A stretch of 64,000 bases of DNA from Saturnia japonica (GCA_033032175.1 CM065319.1:13365018-13429017); one strand, 5' to 3'; positions 1 to 8,983 are shown, counted from the stretch's first letter. Numbers and translations are program-made. Notes: a model not told the origin generated them from the sequence alone.

Positions 1-418
1 ATGCGCATTTCATTGTTCATGCATTAAATTTTGTAGAAGGTGCAGTGGAAGTAATTCCTCAAAATAAAGAAAAATATATATCATTTTCAAAGGTACTAAA
101 TATAAATAATAAAAATGTAAAATTAAGATTCATAGATTCTATAAAATTCTTACCAAGTAGTCTTGATCAGTTAGCTAAAAATCTGAAAGATGAACAATTC
201 TACACTCTTAAAAGAAATTTCCCTAGAGATGAAGATTTTATTCGTCTTAGGCAGAAAGGTATATATCCATATGAGTTTATGACCTCGTATGATTGTTTAA
301 AATTAACATCACTTCCTAGTCAAGATCAGTTTTATAGTACCCTAACTGATTCAAATGTATCTAATGATGATTATAATCGTGCCCAGGATGTTTGGAAACA
401 CTTTAATTGTCGCAATAT

Positions 419-419
<1 letters not shown>
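1..419 (+). pseudogene. POLB: Polinton DNA polymerase B, first visible segment (broken by Jockey)
   Basis: A reading frame open from base 3 runs to the Jockey insertion with no stop and resumes in the same frame at 5856. It encodes the part of a protein-primed family B polymerase that precedes the palm domain, with motifs such as HALNFVEG and the region before YPYEFM. The gene begins outside the window. A methionine-start view beginning at 45 is only an alternative GTG start and is not the true start. Translation continuing beyond 419 reads a long phenylalanine run made by the retrotransposon T tract and is not part of the polymerase. Family assignment is from motif recognition, and frame continuity across the insertion supports it. 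Confidence 0.88.

Positions 420-420
<1 letters not shown>
408..420. repeat. Target-site duplication, left copy (Jockey)
   Basis: The 13 bases TGTCGCAATATGT recur at 5844-5856. The last T merges with the T tract, so the length is 12-13. It marks the insertion site inside the polymerase gene. Confidence 0.92.
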
Positions 421-491
<71 letters not shown>

Positions 492-992
492 CTGACTACA
501 CTGTTAGCCTTAGGGGCCCTAAAGCCGCTGCGGCTTTTACAGCTTCACCGGACTTGGGGGCGAGCGCAGAGGGCACTCAGCCGCGAAAGTTTTGTGGACG
601 ACTCGCACGAGGGTGCCAAAGTGGCCGGACCTCGGCTCGGGCGGTCGTCGCGTTCGCAAATAGGTCGCGATCTATTCGAATCCCTACACCTACGATTCGA
701 GCTAACTAAATATACACATAGGCACGTTCCCTTCCTCCTGGGAGGAAGGAAGGAACCGTGCGTATGTGTATTCAATAATCGGAATGTTTCTACACTAACT
801 AGCGCTAACTAACTAGCGTAAAAAAAGAAAAAAAAAGGTCCCTCACAGAACCTATGTACCTGTGTGGTGTGCACGTGTGTATGTTCATACGTGTGTAGTG
901 TTGTATGTAGGTAGCTAAGTGATGCACGTACAGTGTCACTTGTATCGCGCGGGCGGTTGCCTGACCCAAGGGTTTCACACCGAGGAACGGAC
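420..992 (-). other. Jockey 3' UTR and poly(A) tail
   Basis: Read on the minus strand, 992-488 is the 3' UTR and 487-420 the uninterrupted A tail. Just before the tail the sense strand has AAAGCCGCAGCGGCTTT (502-547 region on the + strand), a 7 bp stem with a 3-base loop, next to TTAGGGGCCCTAA, itself near-palindromic. This is a candidate structure for recognition of the RNA 3' end by the element's own reverse transcriptase. Short reading frames here are shadows. Confidence 0.8.
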
Positions 993-3887
993 CTAGGCTT
1001 GGGTTACCGCTAGAGAGGGTGGACGTGACGGGTGTGCTGGAGCGAAATTGACCGCCCGCCCTCTGCGGAGAGAACGGTGGTTACGCGGGCGTGGGCGCTG
1101 GCACGCTCTGTTTGGAGAGACGGATGTGTAATATTTATTCGAATTTTCGATGTGATCGTCGGGATCAATAAAAATATTGCGCGGCCGGCGTTTGCACCGA
1201 ATGTCCGTGGGTGCCGGAACATAAGTGGCGGCTGTTTTTATTAACGGATTCGCGTGGTTCGACGCGGTGTCGAAATACGAACGGGAGAGCTGTTTAACGT
1301 AGGCATGTATCGAAGGAAGCTCCATATCTCTATGGAGATCTACGCTTCGAACATACCACGGGGCCCCGGTGAGACGATAGAGGAACCTATTCTGTATCGA
1401 TTGTAACCGTTTGAAACTCGACTCGGACATATGTGCGAACACGGCGCAACTGTATGTCAAAATTGGTCGAATACACGTCTTGTAGAGCGTGAGCTTATGT
1501 CGCGTGGACATTTTACTCACCGAACACAACAGAGGATGCAACCGGCCCAGGACCCACGCGGCCCTGTTCCTAACCTTACGGATGTGGGGTCTAAAAGAGA
1601 GCCTACTATCTAGGGTTACCCCTAGATATTTGGTCTCTCTTACATACGGAATCGGATTATCGTAGAGCTTAACAGGTTTAAGCTTCCACGGTATCTGTGA
1701 CGAATCCGCATCGAAGAGCATCGCGGCGCTCTTCGAGGGATTAACGGCTATACGCCACTCGTTAAACCACTTCCCGAGAGTGGTCACGGAGCGTTGGACT
1801 TTGTGTCTGAGGTGGGATCTATTCCTATCTGAGGCATATAAGACTGTATCGTCAGCGTATAGCCCTACCTCGACCTCCGGGAGTCGAGGTAGGTCACTGA
1901 CGTACAGGTTAAATAGGCTAGGAGCCAGGATCGAACCTTGGGGAACGCCTGAGCGTATTGGACGGGGCGTGGACAATTCACCTTCCACTCTATAGCGGAA
2001 GGTGCGATCTGTTAAATAGTCGCGAATTATTTTAATTAGCCTATCGGGGACTTCAAAGTGATACAACTTGTAGATCAATCCCTCGTGCCAGACCTTATCG
2101 AAGGCCTTGGCAACGTCGAAAAAGACCGCAAGTGTACGGCGGGGTTTATATAATTCAGCAAAATTAAATGCAACGTGCTCCGTGAGGCGGTGCACTTGAT
2201 GAGTGCAAGAATATCTAGCACGGAAACCGAATTGCTCAGGCGGATAGAGGTCTTTCTCCTCTATTACTGACTTGAGACGGTTCAGAAGGATCCGCTCGTA
2301 CATTTTCCCTAAAGTATTTAGGAGACTGATCGGGCGATAGCTGTCGGGAAGCGACGCGCTCTTGCCGGGCTTACGGATACCTATGACTATTGCCTTTTTC
2401 CAGGCGGCTGGAAAATGGCAGTGGACTATGGCTACATTGAAGATGCAGACCAATAGAGCTATGAGGCGATCAGGAAGAAGCCTAAGTACTTCATTCCTGA
2501 TCCCGTCGGGACCTGGTGCTTTTCTGAGCTTAAGGCTTTTTATAATGGAAAGAACCTCCTCAGACGTGACTGGGGACAGGGAGGCTGTCGCGGGGAGCTT
2601 ATCCAGCTCCCGCACGCATCCATCGATACCCTCGACCCGGTCGGTATTTGCATCGACACTGTTCGGAGAGCACTGGCTCTCCAAACAAGTGGCGAGGCAC
2701 TCCGCCTTGTCGCTGCTATCGAAGGCGAGCGGTATACCGGGACCCCTCTCGAGGGGGGGCATAAGATAAGAAGCCTCTATTTTGAGGCTGCGAGCTAGTT
2801 TCCAGTAAGCCAGATGCGACGGCCTTAGCCCTTCGACGAGGGCGTCCCATCTGTGACTCCTGAGTTCTAATATGCGGGCTCTAACCGCTCTCTGAAGCGC
2901 GCGTAAGCGTGCGCGGTTTTCCTCGGTCGGATAGTGGTCGTGCGCACGAGTCGCCGCGTTCTTTTCCGTCAACAACGCCCGCACGTCGGCAGGGAGTACG
3001 AAGCGGCGATCGCTCGCCTCTTCGACCTCTCTCGAGGCCTCTCCGATGCCGACCTGCAGGTGGTCGACCAGGGAATCGATCGCGAGATCTACATCCGCAA
3101 CGGACCCCAATACGTCCGGGATCCTATCTAAGCTGGACGAGGACGGCCTGTCCGCAAGATAATGTTTTAGCTTGGCATAGTCAACCACTTGGACCGAAGG
3201 AGGGCTAGAGTCGTCTGGTTGACCTAGCTGCATGATGACCGGACGGTGGTCGGAGTCGAGCTCGTGTACGACCCGAATGAGTCGTAACCGAAGCGCGATA
3301 CCTTTAATGAGAGCTACATCAAGCACTGTCGGCATACAGTTGTCTTGAAAGTGGGTGGGAGTGGGTGGCGCTATGACATCAAAGTTTAGCACGTTCGTTA
3401 GCTCTTCGAGTTTAACCCCATTACTGGAGTCTCTCCAATTGCCAAACGAAGTGTGTCCACAATTGAGGTCACCCGCTATAATGACCGATTCACCGAGCGA
3501 AAGTAGCTTTTCTAGGTCAGACCTGAGAGGCTCTTTCCTCGGCGAGAGATAAACTGAAACTAACGTTATGGACGGGTGGTCGGTCATTCCTAGTCTACAC
3601 ACGGATACTTCCATATTGGTAAGTATCGGAGGATCTACCGGCGTACAATATAACGATCGTTTGTAATAAATGAGAGTGCCGCCCCCGCGGCCGGCCCGGT
3701 CATTTCTTACAATATTGTAGTTCGCGATTTTCGGATCACGTTTAGCACGCTTTAAGAGCGTCTCCTGCACTAAAAGAACATCTACTTGGTGATCTTTAAG
3801 AAAGGTCGCGACGAGATCACGCTGCGGTAGTAGGCTTCGCGCGTTAAAAAAAGAAAGATTTAACGCTTTCGGCTTAAACTTTGCCAT
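993..3887 (-). CDS. Jockey ORF2: endonuclease / reverse transcriptase
   Basis: 964 residues, one open frame. The N-terminal apurinic-type endonuclease (about 1-220) shows N in SFFNARS, E in VQETLL, the GDLNCG motif and the closing SDHRPV. This domain nicks target DNA. The reverse transcriptase (about 430-740) shows APGPDGI, SYRPISLLNTLGK, FDVAKAFDKVWH, GVPQGSILAP and the catalytic YADD at about residue 679. The C-terminal region has the usual cysteine/histidine and tryptophan pattern of Jockey proteins. No RNase H is visible, as expected for the clade. The start ATG at 3887 lies 14 bases upstream of the end of the ORF1 stop, so the two frames overlap and ORF2 is probably reached by reinitiation or leaky scanning. 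Length is normal for Jockey-type ORF2. Confidence 0.95.
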   Translation of the reverse strand: MAKFKPKALNLSFFNARSLLPQRDLVATFLKDHQVDVLLVQETLLKRAKRDPKIANYNIVRNDRAGRGGGTLIYYKRSLYCTPVDPPILTNMEVSVCRLGMTDHPSITLVSVYLSPRKEPLRSDLEKLLSLGESVIIAGDLNCGHTSFGNWRDSSNGVKLEELTNVLNFDVIAPPTPTHFQDNCMPTVLDVALIKGIALRLRLIRVVHELDSDHRPVIMQLGQPDDSSPPSVQVVDYAKLKHYLADRPSSSSLDRIPDVLGSVADVDLAIDSLVDHLQVGIGEASREVEEASDRRFVLPADVRALLTEKNAATRAHDHYPTEENRARLRALQRAVRARILELRSHRWDALVEGLRPSHLAYWKLARSLKIEASYLMPPLERGPGIPLAFDSSDKAECLATCLESQCSPNSVDANTDRVEGIDGCVRELDKLPATASLSPVTSEEVLSIIKSLKLRKAPGPDGIRNEVLRLLPDRLIALLVCIFNVAIVHCHFPAAWKKAIVIGIRKPGKSASLPDSYRPISLLNTLGKMYERILLNRLKSVIEEKDLYPPEQFGFRARYSCTHQVHRLTEHVAFNFAELYKPRRTLAVFFDVAKAFDKVWHEGLIYKLYHFEVPDRLIKIIRDYLTDRTFRYRVEGELSTPRPIRSGVPQGSILAPSLFNLYVSDLPRLPEVEVGLYADDTVLYASDRNRSHLRHKVQRSVTTLGKWFNEWRIAVNPSKSAAMLFDADSSQIPWKLKPVKLYDNPIPYVRETKYLGVTLDSRLSFRPHIRKVRNRAAWVLGRLHPLLCSVSKMSTRHKLTLYKTCIRPILTYSCAVFAHMSESSFKRLQSIQNRFLYRLTGAPWYVRSVDLHRDMELPSIHAYVKQLSRSYFDTASNHANPLIKTAATYVPAPTDIRCKRRPRNIFIDPDDHIENSNKYYTSVSPNRACQRPRPRNHRSLRRGRAVNFAPAHPSRPPSLAVTQA

Positions 3888-5772
3888 TGAAAGGCCCTAA
3901 GTTATTATTACATGCCTCACGGTCGAGACGTTGTAGTGTCTCTGAGAGGCGGGGGAACGCGCAAGCGGTCTTGATGAGACCGAAGCGCTCCAGATGGTCA
4001 TTGTAGTCAATGAGCTCGCGGATATCGTGCTCGCGAAGGAGCAGTATCATTAAGTCGTTACTATTAACGACAACGTTAGCGGGCGCGCGGGGCGCGGGAA
4101 TATCCATAGCCATAAGGGGCTGTGGATTGGGGCGACGGGGGCCCCATGCGTTCTGCGATGAACGCACGGGTTGCGGTTGCACCGCGCGGGGTGCGGAGAG
4201 GCCGGCGGCGGCCGGGGACTGGCGCGGGACCGGCAGCGCGGGAAATTCCCCTGACGCCAGCGGGGGTTGCGCTTTGATAGCTGAGGCGGGGGGCGCCGCC
4301 CGGGGGGCCGCCTGCCTCTGCGTGCGTGGCCGCGTGGTGCGCGGGGCCTTGGGGCAACCGCGATAATTCGCGGGATGCCCCTCCTCCCCGCATAACACGC
4401 AGCTCGGGGGGACGACGGAGTCACGCTCGCGCGTGCACTCCCGTGTGGGGTGGTCCTCTCGGCACTTTACGCACCGCGGACGAGAATGACAGTTACGAGC
4501 AGCGTGCCCGTACAGCTGGCAGTTGTGGCACTGCGCAGGCTGGTGGTTTTTGTATGGGGGCTCCACGTTAATCCCGGAGAGCCCGCACACCGTCTCTAGC
4601 TGGAAGATGGCCTTTCCCTCGGGGGAAAGGTCCAATATGGCCACTACCATTTGTAGTGGCCGCTTATCTTTACTGTACATCCGGTGTACTTCCCGGATGG
4701 GATAACTTTGCTCCTTGAGCGAGGAGCACACCTCCGACGGGTCGAGCTCCACCGGAATGCGGCGGATGACCACTCGGAGGACGCGCTCCTCCGCGAGAGA
4801 ATACGTGTAAAATTGCAGACCTTTCTGCCGGAGGAGGGTGGTGAGTTTGCGGTGAGTTTCCGAAGAACTCACCGAAATGGAAATCCCGTTGACTATATTC
4901 CTAGCCTTGTGATACTCGAGTTTGAGTCTGCGCATTTCATTGCAGACTCCCATCCAGGCCGCCTTGTCCCGGATTATGATTGGAGGTGGGGCACGCTCTT
5001 TTTTCCCGCCGGCGGGCGCGGGGAGCTGGGAGGACGCGGGGGCGGCGGCGCCCCTGATTGTTGCCTTAGCTATTACCTTAGGCGCCGGTTGAGCAGTCGG
5101 ACTGCTACGCGCCGTTCGCTTACGCGACGCCACGACGGTGAAGCCGTCGTTCTCGGTATCCATCTCCGGAGATGGATCCGAACTCGCGGGCGAGTCTTGT
5201 TCGACCGGAAGGGCCGAAAACGAATTTTTCGTCTTTAACGCGGTTTCCGTGGATCGCGCGGGACGGACGTACGGGCTATTTTTTGTAACCCTAGATTGTG
5301 ACCGCGAATTACGCGGCCCTCGCCTGACGGAGGCGGGGCTTGACCCGCGCGATTGGCTAGTCGGGACAGGGGGCGTGGCCGTAGACGTGGCCACGGCCCC
5401 GGATGACGCGGCGGACGGACGCGCAGCGCTGCGTGTGAGACGTTTGGGCGCGGCGCCGACCGGCGCGGCGCCAGTCGGTATAACGGTCGCGGCCGTGACG
5501 TCATCGGCCGCCTTGCTACCTGAAGCGGCCGCCTCGCTACCTGAAACGGCCTCATGACGGGTCGCGGTCGCAGCGGTGCGACGCACGCAGGCGTTCTCAG
5601 GTAGATTACGGTATTCCTCGTCTAGAGAGGGACACCGTAATACGACGAAATTTTGATAGCGCTGGTATTGAAATTCCAGCGCTTTCATCCTGGCTTGCAA
5701 CTTGCCTATGCAAGTGGCCAGGTCGGTAACGTTATTTGCCATGACGGCAGAAGAGGGAGGACAATGGGACAT
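3874..5772 (-). CDS. Jockey ORF1: gag-like RNA-binding protein
   Basis: 632 residues, open throughout. A short helical N-terminus (IGKLQARMKALEF) could form a coiled coil. A long Ala/Pro/Ser-rich, low-complexity and presumably disordered stretch follows (about 70-270), then an RRM-like/PRE_C2HC region (about 325-405). Three zinc knuckles follow at about 414-467: CX2CX4HX4C, CX2CX3HX4C and CX2CX4HX5C. A Pro/Ala-rich tail ends the protein. Such ORF1 proteins coat the element RNA and target it to chromosomes. The segment is far richer in GC than the surrounding Polinton, which fits a recent arrival. Start choice: the first ATG at 5772 lies 71 bases from the element end, with a second in-frame ATG 10 codons later. 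Confidence 0.93.
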   Translation of the reverse strand: MSHCPPSSAVMANNVTDLATCIGKLQARMKALEFQYQRYQNFVVLRCPSLDEEYRNLPENACVRRTAATATRHEAVSGSEAAASGSKAADDVTAATVIPTGAAPVGAAPKRLTRSAARPSAASSGAVATSTATPPVPTSQSRGSSPASVRRGPRNSRSQSRVTKNSPYVRPARSTETALKTKNSFSALPVEQDSPASSDPSPEMDTENDGFTVVASRKRTARSSPTAQPAPKVIAKATIRGAAAPASSQLPAPAGGKKERAPPPIIIRDKAAWMGVCNEMRRLKLEYHKARNIVNGISISVSSSETHRKLTTLLRQKGLQFYTYSLAEERVLRVVIRRIPVELDPSEVCSSLKEQSYPIREVHRMYSKDKRPLQMVVAILDLSPEGKAIFQLETVCGLSGINVEPPYKNHQPAQCHNCQLYGHAARNCHSRPRCVKCREDHPTRECTRERDSVVPPSCVLCGEEGHPANYRGCPKAPRTTRPRTQRQAAPRAAPPASAIKAQPPLASGEFPALPVPRQSPAAAGLSAPRAVQPQPVRSSQNAWGPRRPNPQPLMAMDIPAPRAPANVVVNSNDLMILLLREHDIRELIDYNDHLERFGLIKTACAFPRLSETLQRLDREACNNNLGPFNGKV

Positions 5773-5843
5773 TTTTATTTTATTTTAAATTAAAGGCCTC
5801 CCTGCCTTAGGGGCAGGGGGGTGCGCCAAAAACTTAAAAAGAC
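5773..5843 (-). promoter_or_regulatory. Jockey 5' leader with stem-loop
   Basis: The 71-base leader (minus strand) contains CCCTGCC at 5800-5806 facing GGCAGGG at 5812-5818 on the + strand, a 7 bp perfect stem. Jockey elements carry internal promoters near their 5' end, but no specific promoter box is recognised here. Confidence 0.5.
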
Positions 5844-5856
5844 TGTCGCAATATGT
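5844..5856. repeat. Target-site duplication, right copy (Jockey)
   Basis: Repeats the bases at 408-420. The base before it (C at 5843) differs from the base before the left copy (T at 407), which fixes the element's 5' end at 5843. Confidence 0.92.
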
Positions 5857-7381
5857 TAGATTACTCTAACTTATACTTAAAAACAGATGTTTTTCTGTTA
5901 ACTGATGTATTTGAAAATTTCAGAAATCTTTGTATTGCAACATATGATTTAGATCCGGCTCACTATTATACAGCACCGGGGTTAAGTTGGGACGCTATGT
6001 TAAAATATACAAAAATTGAATTAGAATTATTGACAGACTTTGATAAAATAGCTTTCATCAAGGCGGGGATAAGAGGGGGAGTATCTCAATGTAGTAATCG
6101 CTATGCAAAGGCAAATAATGGATTCTTGGAAGATTTTGATATAAACAAACCTAAATCATATCTTGTATATTTCGATGCAAACAATCTTTATGGTTGAGCT
6201 ATGTCTCAATATCTTCCACAAGGAGGTTTTGGATGGGTAAGTCCCAATACAAATTTCGACGTATGTGATACATCTGAATACGGTTTTATTTTAGAAGTCG
6301 ATTTAGAGTATCCTGTGGAACTTCACGATTTACATTCAGATTTACCACTGTGCCCCGAAAATATAAGTGTAGGTAATTCTAAAGAAATAAGACTAATTCC
6401 AAATCTTAATAATAAAAGTAAATATAAAATTCATTACAGAAACCTCAGACAATGTCTTGAAATGGGTATGAAGGTAACAAAAATTCATAGAATTTTGAAA
6501 TTTCGACAAAGTCCTTGGCTAGAAAAATACGTAAATTTAAACACTAAATTAAGAACTAGGGCAACATCAGATTTTGAAAAAGACTTTTAAATTAATGAAT
6601 AATTCCGTGTTCAGTAAAACCATGGAGAACATTGAAAAACGAGTTAATATAAAACTATTAACGGACTGGGAAAACCGAAGGAAATCTTTAGGGGTACAAG
6701 ATTTAATTGCCAAACCAGAATTTCACAGTTTATCAGTTTTTTTCCGAAAACTTAGTTGCAGTGCAGTTACGAAGGACAAAATTAATTTATAACAAACCAA
6801 CATATTTAGGATTTTGCATATTAGATATTTCAAAAACATTAATGTATGAATTTCATTACAACTACATGTTGAATAAATTTAGTAACAAAACAAAATTATT
6901 GTATACTGACACTGACAGCTTAATATATCAAATTTTCACAGATAACTTTTATGAAGATATTAAGCCCGATCTAGTCACTCGGTTTGACACTTCTGATTTT
7001 TCTTCTGATAATATATTTGGATACCCAAAAATTAATAAAAAAAAGTTAGGTTTCTTTAAAGATGAAAACAATGGTAATATTTTAAAAGAATTCGTAGGAC
7101 TTCGATCTAAAATGTATGCATTTGAAGTTGAAAATAAATTTGTAGCAAAAGCAAAAGGTGTAAATAAATGTGTCACAAAAAATATGACAATGGAAAATTA
7201 CAAATCATGTCTCTTCAAGAAAAATATTCAATTTTGCAGCATGTATAGATTCAAGTCTATTAAACACATTATCTTTACTCAACAAATTAACAAATCCTGT
7301 TTATCCTATAATTACACTAAACGACATATATTACCAAATAATGTTGATACACTAGCATGGGGTCATTATAAATTAAGATAA
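5856..7381 (+). pseudogene. POLB: Polinton DNA polymerase B, palm to C-terminus (three small lesions)
   Basis: This continues the frame left at 419. It carries the protein-primed family B signatures in order: motif A around DANNLYG (about 6166-6194), motif B around LMNNSVFSK (about 6590-6620), and motif C YTDTDS (about 6902-6920). The C-terminal region includes FVGLRSKMYAF and ends at 7381. Lesions: an in-frame TGA at 6195-6197 directly after motif A; a net frame change near 6586-6592 in a T-rich spot; and a second one in the seven-T run 6737-6743, one T longer than the frame requires. Motif B has Ser where Polinton polymerases usually have Gly (VFGK). With the Jockey insertion this copy cannot make a full polymerase. 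The short separate reading frames here are pieces of this one gene. Confidence 0.92.
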
Positions 7382-7427
7382 GAAATAATTGTAAGTTTGT
7401 GTTTTTGTAAATATTATGTATGAATGA

Positions 7428-7433
7428 AATAAA
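7428..7433 (+). terminator. Poly(A) signal after polymerase
   Basis: AATAAA lies 47 bases after the polymerase stop in an otherwise empty 70-base spacer. It may end the polymerase transcript, with the ATPase gene starting a new unit. Confidence 0.5.
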
Positions 7434-7503
7434 TAACCTTTTTTTCTTATAAATGTCTTATTCTTTTAAATATCCTCTTAGGACCTACACGTGTTACGTA
7501 GTT

Positions 7504-8163
7504 ATGTTTCAGTATATTCATCCGTTTACTGCCATAGTTGCAAGTCCAAGTGGTTGTGGAAAATCAAATTTCGTTACAAACTTTATTAAATATATTAATC
7601 AAATATGTAATAGAAATTTTAGCCAAATTACTTGGTGCTTTGATGAAATGCAACCTTTGTACAATTTAATAAACGTAAATTATTATCAAGGTATACCAGA
7701 TCTAAATATGTTTATTGGAAAGGATGCAAACCTTATAATAATTGATGATCTGATGCGAGAATCTGATGGTCGAATTGTAGATATTTTTACTAAAGGTATT
7801 CATCATAGAAATTTAAGTGTTTTCTATATAACACAAAATTTATTTCATCAGGGTAGAGGTGAAAGAGACATTTCCTTGAATTTAAGTTATATTATTTATT
7901 TCAAAAACCCTCGTGATAAAACACAAATTCGATATTTAGCACGACAAGTATCACCAAAAAATCAAAAGTTCATTGAAGATGCTTACAGGGATGCTACTAA
8001 AGAAGCACATGGATATTTAATGATAGACCTTAAACAGGAGACTATTGACATGTGTAGAATTAAATCAAAAATATTTCCTTCGGATGGATACTGTACGGTT
8101 ATTGTGGGGACAAAGGGCTTTAAATATGCTAATAATCATCAAGTCCCCATCATTTACAAATAA
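7504..8163 (+). CDS. Polinton DNA-packaging ATPase (FtsK/HerA type)
   Basis: About 219 residues from the ATG at 7504. A frame-compatible ATG at 7453 would add 17 residues, but the family usually starts close to the HPFTAIVAS motif, so I prefer 7504. Walker A is SPSGCGKS at about residues 14-21. Walker B is LIIIDDL at about 76-82. A sensor-like segment, FYITQNLFHQGR, follows. These proteins are the genome-packaging motors of Polintons and related double-jelly-roll viruses. The frame is intact. Its TAA overlaps the ATG of the next gene by one base (TAATG), so the two are probably co-expressed. Confidence 0.92.
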   Translation: MFQYIHPFTAIVASPSGCGKSNFVTNFIKYINQICNRNFSQITWCFDEMQPLYNLINVNYYQGIPDLNMFIGKDANLIIIDDLMRESDGRIVDIFTKGIHHRNLSVFYITQNLFHQGRGERDISLNLSYIIYFKNPRDKTQIRYLARQVSPKNQKFIEDAYRDATKEAHGYLMIDLKQETIDMCRIKSKIFPSDGYCTVIVGTKGFKYANNHQVPIIYK

Positions 8164-8486
8164 TGCATCGAAGTGTCAAGACGCATAAGGATTTACTAAG
8201 CGCACTACATACACTTAAACCAAAATATCGACGAGTCTTACTAAAAGCGTGTGACGAAAAAGAAATAAATTGCATTTGTGAATGTATACATAACGTTCTA
8301 CAAGGTAAAGTACCACTTGACGAAAAAGAAAAGAAACATTTAAACAAATTCAAAACTGTACTTCGTAAGTTAGTACGTAAGAGTACAAATAAAATAAGAA
8401 AGAAAATAATAGTTCAAAAAGGTGGTGCGTTCCTACCAATAATATTGGGTTCTATTTTAAGTGGTTTAATTAATTATATTGTTTAA
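8163..8486 (+). CDS. Small basic pX-like virion protein
   Basis: 107 residues, strongly basic, with an N-terminal helical region containing CICECIHNVL, a Lys/Arg-rich middle (about 60-90), then QKGGAF and a hydrophobic C-terminal helix (LPIILGSILSGLINYIV). Small proteins of this layout follow the ATPase in many Polintons and resemble adenovirus core protein X in being basic. The Gly-Gly before the hydrophobic tail could be a protease site, although it does not match the adenain consensus well. Its stop is separated by a single base from the ATG of the next gene. A structural/core role is inferred from composition and position. Confidence 0.72.
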   Translation: MHRSVKTHKDLLSALHTLKPKYRRVLLKACDEKEINCICECIHNVLQGKVPLDEKEKKHLNKFKTVLRKLVRKSTNKIRKKIIVQKGGAFLPIILGSILSGLINYIV

Positions 8487-8487
8487 A

Positions 8488-8497
8488 ATGGAGCATG
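8488..8497 (+). pseudogene. First 10 bases of an unrecognised Polinton gene, cut by BEL/Pao
   Basis: The ATG at 8488-8490 sits one base after the pX-like stop and is followed by seven bases, including the 5-base target duplication GCATG (8493-8497). The reading frame resumes at 15265 inside the second copy of GCATG and stays open to 16059. The original start codon is therefore separated from its body by 6.8 kb of retrotransposon. Confidence 0.85.
8493..8497. repeat. BEL/Pao target-site duplication, left copy
   Basis: GCATG, repeated exactly at 15261-15265. A five-base duplication is usual for BEL/Pao integrases. Confidence 0.93.
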
Positions 8498-8918
8498 TGT
8501 GGACGCGTCAACTAAGCAATATAGAGGGTCGCTAATCCACGAGCGGGGAGAGTTAGGAATATGTAAGAAAGAGTTACCTTGAAACTGGATAAGTAAGAAA
8601 CAGCTGCACCGCTTATTCTACGATCACCTTTATGTGGTATTCTGCAGCTTCAGCCTGGCAGCGCTTCTTCTCGGCCAATTCCTCAGATTTGCGGCTTCGA
8701 TAGTAGTGGACCAGCTGGATGTCGTGCAGCGTGCACAAGCAACTCCAACAAGCGGGATATATATAATTTAGATATATTGACTCGCGGCGGCGGTGGTCAA
8801 TCATAGACTGCGTAGTGTGCGGTGCAGCGAAAAATAATAAAAAGAAAAAACTAATAATGAAAGTACCCCACATAAATAATTGACTTAAATGCTATTGATA
8901 AAACATTAGGCGCTAACA
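8498..8918 (-). repeat. BEL/Pao 3' LTR (421 bp)
   Basis: On the element strand the LTR starts TGTTAGCGCC and ends ACGCGTCCACA, giving TG...CA ends. It appears identical to 14840-15260. An 86-codon open frame inside it (8613-8873) recurs in the other LTR and is a chance frame. Confidence 0.96.
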
Positions 8919-8932
8919 TTGCCCCCGGCTTT
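8919..8932 (-). promoter_or_regulatory. Polypurine tract of BEL/Pao
   Basis: The element strand reads AAAGCCGGGGGCAA directly before the 3' LTR, the expected position of the plus-strand DNA primer. A second G-rich purine stretch lies about 40 bases upstream (around 8965-8975). Confidence 0.7.
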
Positions 8933-8983
8933 AAAACCATTGGTTTTAAAATAATACAATAAGAGAGCGGGGGCTTGAAAAGT

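Larger units (their letters stand above)
420..5843 (-). mobile_element. Full-length Jockey-clade non-LTR retrotransposon
   Basis: The element is 5.4 kb on the minus strand: a 71-base leader, gag-like ORF1, EN/RT ORF2, a roughly 500-base 3' UTR and a poly(A) tail seen as 68 T on the + strand (420-487). It is flanked by the duplication TGTCGCAATATG(T). Both ORFs are fully open, so this copy looks young and possibly competent. A 5'-truncated sister with only a few differences over 496 bases lies at 60645-61197. Older tails of related elements are at 22262-22318, 54009-54107 and 54929-55015. Placement in the Jockey clade rests on ORF order, an APE endonuclease, triple zinc knuckles in ORF1 and absence of an RNase H domain. 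Confidence 0.93.

Noticed and set aside
407..812. Open frames with a run of phenylalanine
   Set aside because: They are translations of the reverse complement of the Jockey poly(A) tail and 3' UTR, not genes.
3990..5557. Long + strand and alternate minus-strand frames in GC-rich sequence
   Set aside because: Shadows of Jockey ORF1; high GC makes stops rare in all frames.
6949..7176. 75-codon minus-strand frame
   Set aside because: Antisense of the polymerase C-terminal region with its conserved motifs on the + strand.
8613..8873. 86-codon frame with a hydrophobic start, present again at 14955-15215
   Set aside because: It lies inside the BEL/Pao LTR; both copies are the same LTR sequence and there is no domain.
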